NCBI GenBank assembly: GCA_025963185.1
Contig: JAOPVE010000097.1
Coordinates: 1-52,439 of the forward strand
DNA length: 52,439 nucleotides
Direction of reading: 5' to 3'
Origin: Actinomycetes bacterium
Lineage (GTDB): Bacteria; Actinomycetota; Actinomycetes; Mycobacteriales; Cryptosporangiaceae
Shown: positions 8,788-16,958 of the stretch, piece after piece
How the letters are laid out: the number at the start of each line of letters is the position of its first letter
Numbering within the stretch: position 1 is the first letter of the stretch
Notes under the pieces: model-generated
The model's database searches: none
What the model was told of the DNA's origin: nothing
What the model saw: the letters and a program-made list of their open reading frames with translations, nothing else
Made by a program: the position numbers and the translations under genes

Positions 8788-9939
8788 CTACGGCGCGAGG
8801 ACCCAGGCGCCCTTTTGGACGGTCAGGACCGCCAGGCCGTCGCCCTCGGCGCCGCCGTGGTTCTTCGGGCCGAACTCGAAGCTGCCGGTCAGGCCGTCCC
8901 ACTTGAGGGATTCGAGTGCGTCGCGGACCTGCTGGTGATCCGTCGAGTTGGCCTTGCGGATCGCCGCGACCAGGATGTTCAGCGCGTCCGCCGCGTAGGA
9001 GGCGTACCCGGAGAACTCGCCGTACCGCTGCGTGTACGCGGCGAAGAACTCCTTCTGCGCGAGCAGGCTCGGCGTCGTCGCGGTTGTGTGGTCGGCCGCG
9101 ATGATCTGGTGCTGGATCATGAAGGTGTTCTCGCTGGAGTCCTTGGCGCCCTTGATGAACAGGTCCGCGCCGGCGCCGCTGTCGAAGAAGATCCGGCCCT
9201 TGTAGTTCGCGGACTTGAACGCGGTGGCGGCGTACGCGGCCCACGGCATGATCGAGGACACGACGACCACGTCCGGCTTGGACGCGACGAGTGCGTCGAC
9301 GGGGTCCTGCAGGTCCTTGGCGCCGGCGCTCTCGGGGAACCGCTTGGTGTTCACCACGGACAGTCCGGCCTGGCTGACGCCCTTCTGGATCGCCGCGAGG
9401 CTGTTCGATCCGTACGGGTTGTCGACCGCGAGGATCCCGACGGTCTTCGTGCCCGAGGAGACCAGCTCCTTGATCAGGACCTCGACCACCGTGGCGCCGT
9501 TCGGCGGGGTCTTGAAGACGTACTGGCGGCCGGTGACCAGCCCGTCGGCCGCGCCCATGGTGACCATGGGCATCTGCTTCTCCTCGACGAGGTCGAGCGC
9601 GCCCTGGGCGGCGGAGCTGGTGCCTGGCCCGACAATCCCGGCGACGCCCTGGCTGATCAGGGACTCGGCGGTGGCCTTGGCCTTGTCGGGCCGGCCGGCG
9701 TTGTCCTCGATAACGAGCTTGATCCGCTTGCCCAGCACGCCTTTGACGTTGATCTGGTCGGCGACGAGCTGGATCGCGCGAAGCTCGGCTTGGCCGAGGA
9801 CCTTGCTGTCGCCGCTCTGCTCAATCGAGACCCCGATCGGGATCTCGCCCTCCAGCGGTGCGTTCCCGTTGGCGGTACAAGCGCTGGCGACGACGGAGAG
9901 TGTGCAGAGCAGGGCAGCCGAGGCGAGACGGCGACGCAT
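8788..9939 (-). CDS. ABC transporter substrate-binding lipoprotein (branched-chain amino acid type)
   Basis: ATG 9939 is preceded by AGGAGG with a 9-nt spacer. The 383-residue product opens with a lipoprotein signal (RRR, hydrophobic core, lipobox VASAC). The rest is a two-lobed type I periplasmic-binding fold of the LivJ/Leu-Ile-Val class: IPIGVSIEQSGD at the start, GIVGPGTSSAAQG for the ligand loop and later SYAADALNILVAAI. It should be anchored outside the membrane and bind a small amino acid, amide or related solute. No permease or ATPase gene is adjacent, so it is an orphan that must pair with a transporter elsewhere or act as a sensor. Confidence 0.92.
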   Translation of the reverse strand: MRRRLASAALLCTLSVVASACTANGNAPLEGEIPIGVSIEQSGDSKVLGQAELRAIQLVADQINVKGVLGKRIKLVIEDNAGRPDKAKATAESLISQGVAGIVGPGTSSAAQGALDLVEEKQMPMVTMGAADGLVTGRQYVFKTPPNGATVVEVLIKELVSSGTKTVGILAVDNPYGSNSLAAIQKGVSQAGLSVVNTKRFPESAGAKDLQDPVDALVASKPDVVVVSSIMPWAAYAATAFKSANYKGRIFFDSGAGADLFIKGAKDSSENTFMIQHQIIAADHTTATTPSLLAQKEFFAAYTQRYGEFSGYASYAADALNILVAAIRKANSTDHQQVRDALESLKWDGLTGSFEFGPKNHGGAEGDGLAVLTVQKGAWVLAP

Positions 9940-10562
9940 TTCGGGATCCTCCTGGAGCGGCACGGAAGGGCCGCTGACCGAGTTTCGCCCTACCTTGGTG
10001 GCGCGCCAGCGATCAGGTCAAGGCGGCTGTACGAAATGCGGTCCGCTGAACGATATCGGTGCCTGTCCGTAGTCAACCGGTCACCAGAGTCGCGGTCCTC
10101 CGTCCGGCGCGACGCACCGAGGCAGGTGGCGTGCACCACGTCCGCCGTGGACCCGGTCAGGCCAGCGGTGGATCAGCTGCCACGACCGCGCCGGCATCCA
10201 CGGGCCGCCCGTCCTGTGACCATTTCCGGGCACTGAGTAATTCCCGCGGCGGACCGGCCCCGCTGGCTTATGCCGTGGTCCGGGCCGGCGCCCCCGCCGG
10301 GAAAAGGCGAAACGCCGATTTGTGAAACGTTCGCCCGCGAATAGAGAGCGGCCGTCCGGGCGATAGGTCTTGCATTTCTTGTGACCTGCGACTCGAATGA
10401 GAACTCGGCCCGGCTCCCGCCCCGTACCTGGGCACGAGGGCGTCTACCAGCGGGAACGTGCTCGCGCGACCGGCCGGCGATCGGCCACCGCGCCATCACG
10501 GATCGCGACGGCATTCAGCTTCTTTTAAGGCCGACTTAACTTGGGGGTACGGCCACTCCGGG

Positions 10563-10590
10563 TTGACACGCCTGGGGTGGAACCCATACT
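10563..10590 (+). promoter_or_regulatory. Probable sigma-70-type promoter for the electron-transfer operon
   Basis: A perfect -35 box TTGACA (10563-10568) and CATACT (10585-10590) are separated by 16 nt. Transcription would start near 10597, giving a leader of about 225 nt before GTG 10823. Confidence 0.5.
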
Positions 10591-10679
10591 TGGAATGGCA
10601 GTTCAGTGGAATCAGAGAAGCGACGGAAAACATTCTGAATTCCCGTTTGAACCAGCTGGGTGTGTTGGCCGTACCACTG

Positions 10680-10695
10680 CAAAACTACAGTTTTG
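10680..10695. promoter_or_regulatory. Inverted repeat in the leader, possible operator
   Basis: CAAAACT-AC-AGTTTTG is a perfect 7-bp inverted repeat in an AT-rich patch, downstream of the candidate promoter and about 130 nt before the start at 10823. It may be a repressor site. The regulator is unknown. Confidence 0.4.
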
Positions 10696-10822
10696 AGCCG
10701 TGATCGGGTGTGCGGTAGGTAGGCATACCGGGCAGGGCGACCGGAGCATCGCAGCTTCGATCGCCGGCGCCGGTGTGCGGCGGGACTTGTGGTGGAGTCT
10801 CGCCCGACGGAATAGGAGTCCA

Positions 10823-11800
10823 GTGGAGTTCCTGGCAGTACGAACCGCTAGCGAAACCGCGCACATCGTCGCCGCGAGTGTCGGTTTCTTATCGTTCTTC
10901 CTTCTGTGGCTGACCGTCATGTGGGGGATCACCCTGCGAAGCGGCTGGGCGCTCACGACGATCCGGCACCACACGCTGTACGGCACCCACATGACGCTGT
11001 CCCTCTTCGGGCTGGCGCTGGGGATCGTGCACGCTGCGGCGCAGATGGCGACCGGTGGGGGACCCGTCGGGCTGATCGACGAGTTCGTCCCCTTCACCAA
11101 CGACACCGACCCCATCGGAGTCGGCTTCGGCACGATCGCGCTGGAGATCTTCGTCGCGCTGCCGCTGTCGGTGCTGTTCCAGAAGAAGCTCGGCTATCAC
11201 CGCTGGCGCGGCATGCACGCTCTCGCGTACGTCGCGTTCACGCTGGTCACGGCCCACCTCCTGATCTCCGGATCCGAGGTCAGCCCGTTCCCGCCGGTCT
11301 CCGCCGCGGTCGCCGGTGCCTGGGTCATCACCGTCCTGATGTGGATCGCCAGCGCGGTCGGCGCGAACAAGGTGCCCAAGGTCATGGGTGGCGAGAAGGT
11401 CGCCGCGTCCCGTGCGCGCACCAAGTCGGTCACCGTCAACGTCGACCCGAGCCACTGCGTCCGCTTCGGCTTCTGCGAGCACGAGGCCCCCGAGGTCTTC
11501 CAGCTCCGCAACGACGGCCGCCTCACCTACAAGGCGCAGGTCCCGCAGGACGAGGTCGAGCGGGTCATCCAGGCCGCGCAGGTCTGCCCGGCCCGCGCGA
11601 TCAAGCTGAGCCGGATCCCGACCACGGTCGTCATGTCCGGTGCGAACGCGACCCAGAGCCAGAGTGGCAACGGTGGCGGGGCGCCCGCCGCCGAGACCGC
11701 ACCCGTTCCTCGCCTTCCCAACCCCCGTCAGCTGCGCTCGGAGCGTGGTGGGCGGTCTGGTCCGACGCGCCTCGGTGACCGGCGCGGCGGGAGGGGCTGA
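10823..11800 (+). CDS. Ferric-reductase-like membrane haem protein fused to a ferredoxin domain
   Basis: GTG 10823 has TAGGAG about 5 nt upstream. The 325-residue product has five or six membrane helices (about residues 8-190) with His pairs in HHTLYGTH, IVHAAAQM and HRWRGMHALAY..AHLL, as in haem-binding ferric-reductase/NOX-type domains. About residues 200-265 form a small ferredoxin: C-x5-C (CVRFGFC) and a later CPARAI, the spacing of single [3Fe-4S] or [4Fe-4S] actinobacterial ferredoxins. The last about 60 residues are Gly/Ser/Arg-rich and probably disordered. With the flavoprotein encoded 5 nt downstream it forms a likely NAD(P)H to FAD to Fe-S to membrane haem chain. The terminal acceptor is unknown. 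Confidence 0.85.
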   Translation: MEFLAVRTASETAHIVAASVGFLSFFLLWLTVMWGITLRSGWALTTIRHHTLYGTHMTLSLFGLALGIVHAAAQMATGGGPVGLIDEFVPFTNDTDPIGVGFGTIALEIFVALPLSVLFQKKLGYHRWRGMHALAYVAFTLVTAHLLISGSEVSPFPPVSAAVAGAWVITVLMWIASAVGANKVPKVMGGEKVAASRARTKSVTVNVDPSHCVRFGFCEHEAPEVFQLRNDGRLTYKAQVPQDEVERVIQAAQVCPARAIKLSRIPTTVVMSGANATQSQSGNGGGAPAAETAPVPRLPNPRQLRSERGGRSGPTRLGDRRGGRG

Positions 11801-11805
11801 CCGAG

Positions 11806-13074
11806 ATGCGTGGCCGCATGGTCTTCGAACCAACCGACCGGATCGTCGTCGCCGGTGGTGGGCCCGCTGGGCTCTCCGCCGCGGAGGAACTGCGCAGGCA
11901 GGGCTTCGCCGGCGAGATCCTCGTCCTCAACTCCGAGCCCTACCCGCCCTACGACCGGCCCGCCGGATCCAAGGGGATCGTCACCGGGAAGCAGAAGCCG
12001 ACAGATCTCTACCTGGAGCTCACCCCCGAAACCGGGATCAACTGGCTGCTCGGCCGTTCCGCGGTCGACCTGGATCCGGTCCGCCAGCAGGTCACGGTCG
12101 ACACCGGCGAGGTGTACGACTACGACGGCCTGGTGATCGCGACCGGCTCACACTCGGTCTTCCCCAAGTTCTGGGTCGAGGGCGAGCCCGGCCTGCACGC
12201 CCTGCACACCCTCGACGACGCCTGGGCCCTGCGGCGCGACCTGCAGCACGCGTCCCGGGTCGCGGTTGTCGGCGGCGGCCTGACCGGCTGCGAGGTGGCG
12301 TGCTCGGTGGTGGGCATGGCCCGCGAGGCCGTCATCATCGATTCCAAGGACCACGTCATGGACCGCGCGATCGGCGAGCCCGCCGGAGCGGCGGTGACCG
12401 AGGAGCACCTGGAGTACGGCGTCGAGATGAAGCTCGGCCGCCGGGTCGACGCGATCGAACGGCACCGCGGCCGCTGGCGGATCCTGCTCAACGACGGCAA
12501 GTACACCTGGGCCGACGTGGTGGTCGTCACGGCCGGAGAGCGGCCCGACACCGAGTGGCTCAAGGAGTCCGGGCTGGACATCTCCGACGGGGTGCTGTGC
12601 GACCACGCGCTGCGGGTCGTCGGGGCGAACAACATCGTCGCGGCCGGGGCGATCGCCCGCTGGCCCAACCTGCGCTACGACGACAAGCCCCGGCGGACCG
12701 GCCAGTGGATCGCCGCGCTCGAACACGGCCGGGCCGCCGCACAGGCGCTGCTCGCCGGGGACGCCGAGATGCCGCCGGTGACGATCCTCCCGCGGTTCTG
12801 GTCGCAGCAGGGCAAGCTCCGGATCCAGGCCTGCGGCGAGCTACTGCCGGACGCCGACGTGCAGATCACCGAGATGCGGCCCGGACGCCGGGACGCGGCC
12901 GCCGCGGGCATGCTCGTGACGTATTACTCCGCTAACAGGATGGTGGGTTTGGTCGCGGTGAACGCGCCGCACCCGTTCACCGCGATGACCCGGATGATGC
13001 TCAACGACGTGCCGCAGAACATGGAGCTCTCGTCGAATATTCGCTCGATGCGCAGGCTAGTTAACGCGTCGTGA
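11806..13074 (+). CDS. FAD-dependent NAD(P)H-ferredoxin reductase family protein
   Basis: The ATG at 11806 follows GGGAGGGG; a second in-frame ATG at 11818 is possible. The 422-residue protein has two dinucleotide-binding folds: FAD loop VVAGGGPAGLSAAEEL near the start and NAD(P) loop VAVVGGGLTGCEVAC at about 147. DRPAGSKG..G matches the pyridine-nucleotide-disulphide/rhodocoxin-reductase class, whose members reduce ferredoxins for P450s and oxygenases. There is no redox-active Cys pair of the glutathione-reductase type. It lies 5 nt after the haem-ferredoxin gene, whose ferredoxin domain is the obvious partner (inference). A strong terminator follows at 13126, closing the two-gene operon. 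Confidence 0.9.
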   Translation: MRGRMVFEPTDRIVVAGGGPAGLSAAEELRRQGFAGEILVLNSEPYPPYDRPAGSKGIVTGKQKPTDLYLELTPETGINWLLGRSAVDLDPVRQQVTVDTGEVYDYDGLVIATGSHSVFPKFWVEGEPGLHALHTLDDAWALRRDLQHASRVAVVGGGLTGCEVACSVVGMAREAVIIDSKDHVMDRAIGEPAGAAVTEEHLEYGVEMKLGRRVDAIERHRGRWRILLNDGKYTWADVVVVTAGERPDTEWLKESGLDISDGVLCDHALRVVGANNIVAAGAIARWPNLRYDDKPRRTGQWIAALEHGRAAAQALLAGDAEMPPVTILPRFWSQQGKLRIQACGELLPDADVQITEMRPGRRDAAAAGMLVTYYSANRMVGLVAVNAPHPFTAMTRMMLNDVPQNMELSSNIRSMRRLVNAS

Positions 13075-13125
13075 CGGCCGCGGCCGGCTGCTCAGCGGCA
13101 GGGCCAACCGCACCGGACACGACCC

Positions 13126-13171
13126 GCGCCGGAGAAGAATCCGCCACCAGGTTCTTCTCCGGCGCTTTTTT
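13126..13171 (+). terminator. Strong intrinsic terminator
   Basis: The 14-bp perfect stem GCGCCGGAGAAGAA / TTCTTCTCCGGCGC has a 12-nt loop and is followed directly by TTTTTT. This is the only classical U-tract terminator I see in the window. It ends the electron-transfer operon. Confidence 0.95.
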
Positions 13172-13341
13172 CTGTATCAATTCGGAATTGACTCCGATAT
13201 TCCACCTGTAACAGAGTGGCAACCCTACGGAATCCCGCAATCGTCACTATTGACGACTACTGAACCGTTACACCGCGGATTGGTGCCGGTTTTTGAGGGG
13301 TACGGACCCAGGAGGCACGACAACGAGCAAGGCGAGGTGCG

Positions 13342-13731
13342 ATGACGAGCATCGGGGTGGAACGGCACATGCGTGAGCACGACGAACTGCTGACCGAGTA
13401 CGAGGCGATCACCGCCTACGAGCAACGGGCACTCAGCGAAGAGTTCCGCAACTTCCTCTCTGGAGCGAGAGCCGCGATCAGCTGGGTGCTGGGGCAGACG
13501 GTCCAGACTCCGGCCACCGGGCGGCTCCAGCCACCGACGATAGAGAACATGCTCGCCGAAGAGCGCTACTGCGACGCGGTGATCTACTCCGACGATCCGC
13601 GGCCGGCTGTCGATCCCGATTTCGCGAACGGCGTCGAGCACGCCCTCTCGTGGGCTCGCAGGGCCGAGGACGTCCCGCCCGCCCCGCTGGAGGCCCTGGC
13701 GGTGACGCCGCGGCTGTGCGCCTGCGGCTGA
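13342..13731 (+). CDS. Hypothetical acidic protein
   Basis: The protein has 129 residues with an ATG start and an AAGGCGAGG ribosome-binding site about 5 nt upstream. It is hydrophilic and mostly helical by eye, with EHDELLTEYEAITAYEQR near the start and CAC at the extreme C-terminus. No signal peptide, membrane helix or catalytic motif is visible. Coding-like third-position GC and a palindromic element 12 nt after the stop, as at other gene ends here, support a real gene. I do not recognise the family. Confidence 0.7.
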   Translation: MTSIGVERHMREHDELLTEYEAITAYEQRALSEEFRNFLSGARAAISWVLGQTVQTPATGRLQPPTIENMLAEERYCDAVIYSDDPRPAVDPDFANGVEHALSWARRAEDVPPAPLEALAVTPRLCACG

Positions 13732-13743
13732 GTCCACTCCTCT

Positions 13744-13793
13744 GAAGTGCGGTAACCGGGGCCGGTCATGGCCGGTCGCGGTTACCGCACTTC
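13744..13793. repeat. Dispersed palindromic element, copy B
   Basis: The 14-bp arms GAAGTGCGGTAACC and GGTTACCGCACTTC flank an inner GGCCGGTCATGGCCGGTC. The core is a CCGG..CCGG palindrome and not the usual CCGGTC/GACCGG. It lies 12 nt after the preceding stop, between two genes on the same strand, so its use is not limited to convergent pairs. Confidence 0.9.
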
Positions 13794-13957
13794 GGTGTGT
13801 GGGGGGCCGGTCGCCGGGGACCGCCTACATTTCCGTAGCGTGATATTTACCGATTCCGGCTGTATCGAGCACAGGTGAGGACCGACACTGCTCGCTGGCG
13901 GGATCGCGGCCGCGGACACCCCGACGGCAGCCCGCCCCCGGCGGAGGAGGCCACCTC

Positions 13958-15613
13958 ATGCGTGTCCCACGGCTCATGGTGCTCGGCGTCGCATTGATCT
14001 GCGGCGGATTAATGATCTCCGGACCGGCCGGCGCGGTGCCGGACAAGCCTGAGGAATCGTCCCCGTACGTGATCGGCGGTGTGCGCACGGTGCAACAGCG
14101 CACCGCGATCGCCAGGACCGGCGCGGCCATCGACATCGCCGAGCACGGCGTCGCCACGGTCTCGGCCACGCCGACGGAAATCGCGGCGATCCGGCGGCTG
14201 GGGTTCTCCGTGACCGCCCGGCCCAAGCCCGCGCCGCCGGTCAAGGGCGCCAAGGCCTTCGACTTCCCGCCGTCCGACGCGAACTACCACAACTACGCCG
14301 AGCAGGTCGCGGACATCGACGCCGTGGTCGCGCAGTACCCGGCGATCGCCAAGAAATTCAGCATCGGGACCTCGTACGAGGGCCGCCAGATCTGGGCCGT
14401 GAAGATCAGCGACAACGTGGCCACCGACGAGAACGAGCCCGAGGTGCTGTTCACCCACGGGCAGCACGCGCGTGAGCACCTCGCGGTGGAGATGGGCCTG
14501 TACCTGATCAAGGAGCTGACCAGCAAGTACGCCACGGACGCGCACATCAAGACGCTCGTCGACAGCCGCGAGATCGTCATCGTGCCGAACGTCAACCCGG
14601 ACGGGTCGGAGTACGACATCGCCACCGGCAGCTACCGGTCGTGGCGCAAGAACCGGCAGCCCAACGCGGGCGGATCCGCGGGCACCGACCTCAACCGCAA
14701 CTTCGACTACAAGTGGGGCTGCTGCGGCGGATCGAGCAGCTCGACCTCGTCGGAGACCTACCGTGGCACGGCGGCGTTCTCGGCGCCCGAGACCCAGCGG
14801 ATCCGCGACTACGTGCTCAGCCGGGTGATCAACGGCAAGCAGCAGATCACGTCGAACATCGACTTCCACACTTACAGCCAGCTCGTGCTGTGGCCCTACG
14901 GCTACACCTACACCGACATCCCCGCCGACATGCAGGCCGACGACTACGCGGTCTTCAAGAAGCTGGGCACGAGCATGGCCGCCACCAACGGCTACACCCC
15001 CGAGCAGGACAGCGACCTCTACATCACCGACGGCACGATCGACGACTGGCTGTACGGCGCCCAGCACATCTTCTCGTACACGTTCGAGATGTACCCCGGA
15101 TCGTCGGGCAGCGGCGGCGGCTTCTACCCGCCCGACGAGGTCATCCCCGCCGAGACCACCCGCAACCGCGCCGCCGTGCTGCAGTTGCTCGACTCGGCGG
15201 ACTGCCCGTACCGGGTGATCGGCAAGGAAGCCCAGTACTGCGGCACGACGCCCCCGCCCCCGCCGCCGCCCGGATCGGTCTTCACCAACGACACCAACGT
15301 CACGGTTCCCGACCTCGGGACCGCCGAGAGCCCCGTGACCGTCACGGGCGTCACCGGGAACGCCCCGGCCGCGCTCAAGGTGGCCGTCGACATCAAGCAC
15401 ACCTACTCCGGTGACCTGGTCGTGGACCTCGTCGCCCCCGACGGCAGCGTCTACAACCTGGCCAACCGCACCGGCGGCAGCGCCGACAACATCGTGCAGA
15501 CGTTCACGGTGAACGCCTCCAGCGAGGTCGCCAACGGGACGTGGAAGCTGCGCGTGAAGGACGCGGCGGCGCAGGACACCGGCTACATCGACACCTGGAG
15601 CCTCACCTTCTAA
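13958..15613 (+). CDS. Secreted M14 zinc carboxypeptidase with C-terminal P-domain
   Basis: GGAGGAGG precedes the ATG. The 551-residue product has a Sec signal peptide ending near GPAGA-VP, then a propeptide region to about residue 100. The M14 domain carries the zinc motif HARE (in HGQHAREH), substrate-binding DLNRNFDY, the third zinc ligand in NIDFHTYSQ and the catalytic Glu in YTFEMYP. A poly-Pro linker (about 430) leads to a proprotein-convertase P-domain-like beta sandwich (about 440-551). It should release C-terminal residues from extracellular peptides. Actinobacterial members are often T-type (mixed basic/hydrophobic) carboxypeptidases. It is probably monocistronic. Confidence 0.94.
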   Translation: MRVPRLMVLGVALICGGLMISGPAGAVPDKPEESSPYVIGGVRTVQQRTAIARTGAAIDIAEHGVATVSATPTEIAAIRRLGFSVTARPKPAPPVKGAKAFDFPPSDANYHNYAEQVADIDAVVAQYPAIAKKFSIGTSYEGRQIWAVKISDNVATDENEPEVLFTHGQHAREHLAVEMGLYLIKELTSKYATDAHIKTLVDSREIVIVPNVNPDGSEYDIATGSYRSWRKNRQPNAGGSAGTDLNRNFDYKWGCCGGSSSSTSSETYRGTAAFSAPETQRIRDYVLSRVINGKQQITSNIDFHTYSQLVLWPYGYTYTDIPADMQADDYAVFKKLGTSMAATNGYTPEQDSDLYITDGTIDDWLYGAQHIFSYTFEMYPGSSGSGGGFYPPDEVIPAETTRNRAAVLQLLDSADCPYRVIGKEAQYCGTTPPPPPPPGSVFTNDTNVTVPDLGTAESPVTVTGVTGNAPAALKVAVDIKHTYSGDLVVDLVAPDGSVYNLANRTGGSADNIVQTFTVNASSEVANGTWKLRVKDAAAQDTGYIDTWSLTF

Positions 15614-15628
15614 GAGCGTCGACATCAC

Positions 15629-15958
15629 TCACCCACCCCCGGCGGCTCCGGCCCCGGGGGTGGGGCTGTCAGCGTCGGGAAGCTCGGGCGTGATCGCCAC
15701 CGACCGGACCACCGCGCCGATCTCCAGCATCGACACGTTGCCCCACTCGATCGTGAGTTTTCCCTGCTCGGTGTCGTACAGCTGGCGGCCGCCGCGGTGC
15801 AGGTCGCGCAGAAACTCCCGGCCAGCGGACTCGGGACCGTCGGCCACCCGCCGGATCACCCGCTCGTTGCCGTCGACGGCGATACGGATCCAGTACTCGC
15901 GGAGAGTTCGCTCAGGTGCCACGGATCGGAGTCTATCGAACGCGTGTTCGAAAATCAC
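15629..15958 (-). CDS. Hypothetical protein, convergent with the carboxypeptidase
   Basis: The ATG at 15958 gives 109 residues; GTG 15922 (VAPERTLREYW) is an equally plausible start. The body reads like a compact mixed alpha/beta domain (WIRIAVDGNERVIRR ... GKLTIEWGNVSMLEIG), and the end is a Gly/Ala/Pro-rich tail. There is no signal peptide or membrane helix. Stop codons of this gene and the peptidase are 15 nt apart. I do not recognise the family. It may sense or bind a small ligand, but nothing proves this. Confidence 0.6.
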   Translation of the reverse strand: MIFEHAFDRLRSVAPERTLREYWIRIAVDGNERVIRRVADGPESAGREFLRDLHRGGRQLYDTEQGKLTIEWGNVSMLEIGAVVRSVAITPELPDADSPTPGAGAAGGG

Positions 15959-15961
15959 CTC

Positions 15962-16070
15962 TTGACCTGCGCAAAGTAACGTGGACTATGGTGCCGAAGT
16001 GGTTGGCACAGGTGCGCTGGGTACGTAACATCACTACGTCACCCCCGGCCTCTTCCTTCGGCCGGGGGTG
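15962..16070 (+). ncRNA. Candidate small RNA with its own promoter and terminator
   Basis: TTGACC (15962-15967) and TATGGT (15987-15992, spacer 19; or GACTAT at 15984, spacer 16) form a plausible promoter. They are followed within about 80 nt by an 11-bp terminator-like stem (16040-16050 with 16060-16070, CACCCCCGGCC/GGCCGGGGGTG). Between them two further hairpins can form: GTGCC/GGCAC (15991-16009) and ACGTA/TACGT (16022-16038). No open frame fits. It could be a free-standing small RNA of about 70-80 nt or an attenuated leader of the iclR gene at 16188. Confidence 0.4.
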
Positions 16071-16187
16071 AATTTCGCGGATCCCGTCTCGGCAAGCCCC
16101 TACGCCGCGCCGTGTGCTTCGCTATCTTGGGCGTTCGCTGGGCCTCCCAGCTTCCCGTAAACGCCCGCAGTAGGTCCGGGGAGAGCA

Positions 16188-16958
16188 ATGGCGCTGCGCG
16201 TGATCGCATCGACCGGTGCCGAGGTCGGCCACGTCCTCCAGGGCGGTCTGGTCCGCTCGGCGGAGCGGGCGGTCCGCATCGTCGAGACCCTTGCCACCGA
16301 TGGCCCGCTCACCCTCACCGAACTCCAGCGCGCGCTCGGCGTCCCGCGCCCTCGGCTGCGCGCGCTGGTCCGCACCCTGTGCGAGCTGCAGTGGATCGAG
16401 CTGAGTCCCGGTGGCGGGTACGGCGTCGGTCCGCGCGCGCTGCTCGCCGGGATCAGCTACCTCGACCAGAACCCGGTGCTGCCGCCCGTCCACGAGACGC
16501 TGGACGCGCTGCGGCAGGAACTCGGGTACACCGTCCACTTCGGGCGGCTCGACGGCGGCCACGTGCTCTACCTGGCCAGCAGCGCGGCCCCGGCGTCGGG
16601 ACAGGTCACCTCGCTGGCCGGACGCCGCCTGCCCGCCGCGCGCACGGCGATCGGCCAGGCGCTGCTCGCCGAGCTCACGGCGGACGAGATCGAGCGGCTG
16701 GTGCCGGGCCTCGATCCGGCGCTGCACGAGGAACTGGTCCGGGTCAGAGCGCGGTCGTGGGCGTTCGAGCGCGACCAGGCGATCCCGGGGGTGGCGTGTG
16801 TGGCGACGGTGGTCCCGCACGTCGTGCCCGCCGCCGAGGCGCTCTGCTGCTGCCTGCCCGGTGCGGAGGCCAGCGACGACACGGTGACCGGGGTGGTCGA
16901 GGCGATCGTCCGGCACGGCCGCAAACTCGCGGCGGCGCTGCGGCGGGAGGCGCACTGA
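16188..16958 (+). CDS. IclR-family transcriptional regulator
   Basis: ATG 16188 follows GGGGAGAG. The 256-residue protein has an N-terminal winged helix-turn-helix (about 20-75: RSAERAVRIVETLA...LTLTELQRALGVPRPRLRAL) and the IclR effector domain (about 90-250), including LAGRRLPAARTAIGQALLAE, the segment that in this family lines the ligand pocket. Effectors of IclR proteins are usually small acids or aromatic compounds. The stop overlaps the start region of the permease, so it probably controls, or is co-expressed with, that transporter. The gap upstream holds a terminator-like hairpin and candidate small RNA. Confidence 0.93.
   Translation: MALRVIASTGAEVGHVLQGGLVRSAERAVRIVETLATDGPLTLTELQRALGVPRPRLRALVRTLCELQWIELSPGGGYGVGPRALLAGISYLDQNPVLPPVHETLDALRQELGYTVHFGRLDGGHVLYLASSAAPASGQVTSLAGRRLPAARTAIGQALLAELTADEIERLVPGLDPALHEELVRVRARSWAFERDQAIPGVACVATVVPHVVPAAEALCCCLPGAEASDDTVTGVVEAIVRHGRKLAAALRREAH

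Larger units (their letters stand above)
9940..10822. other. Intergenic region upstream of the electron-transfer operon
   Basis: These about 880 nt hold no convincing gene; short open frames lack Shine-Dalgarno sites and family features. AT-rich patches occur around 10310-10380 and 10505-10700. The region contains a probable promoter (10563-10590) and an inverted repeat (10680-10695), both pointing to the gene at 10823, plus the upstream region of the binding lipoprotein. Confidence 0.65.

Noticed and set aside
10059-10325. Possible small gene upstream of the electron-transfer operon
   Set aside because: No ribosome-binding site, and the protein is Arg/Pro-rich without family resemblance.
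15962-16070. 6C RNA of actinobacteria
   Set aside because: The C-rich run sits in the stem of the terminator hairpin and not in two hairpin loops as in that family.
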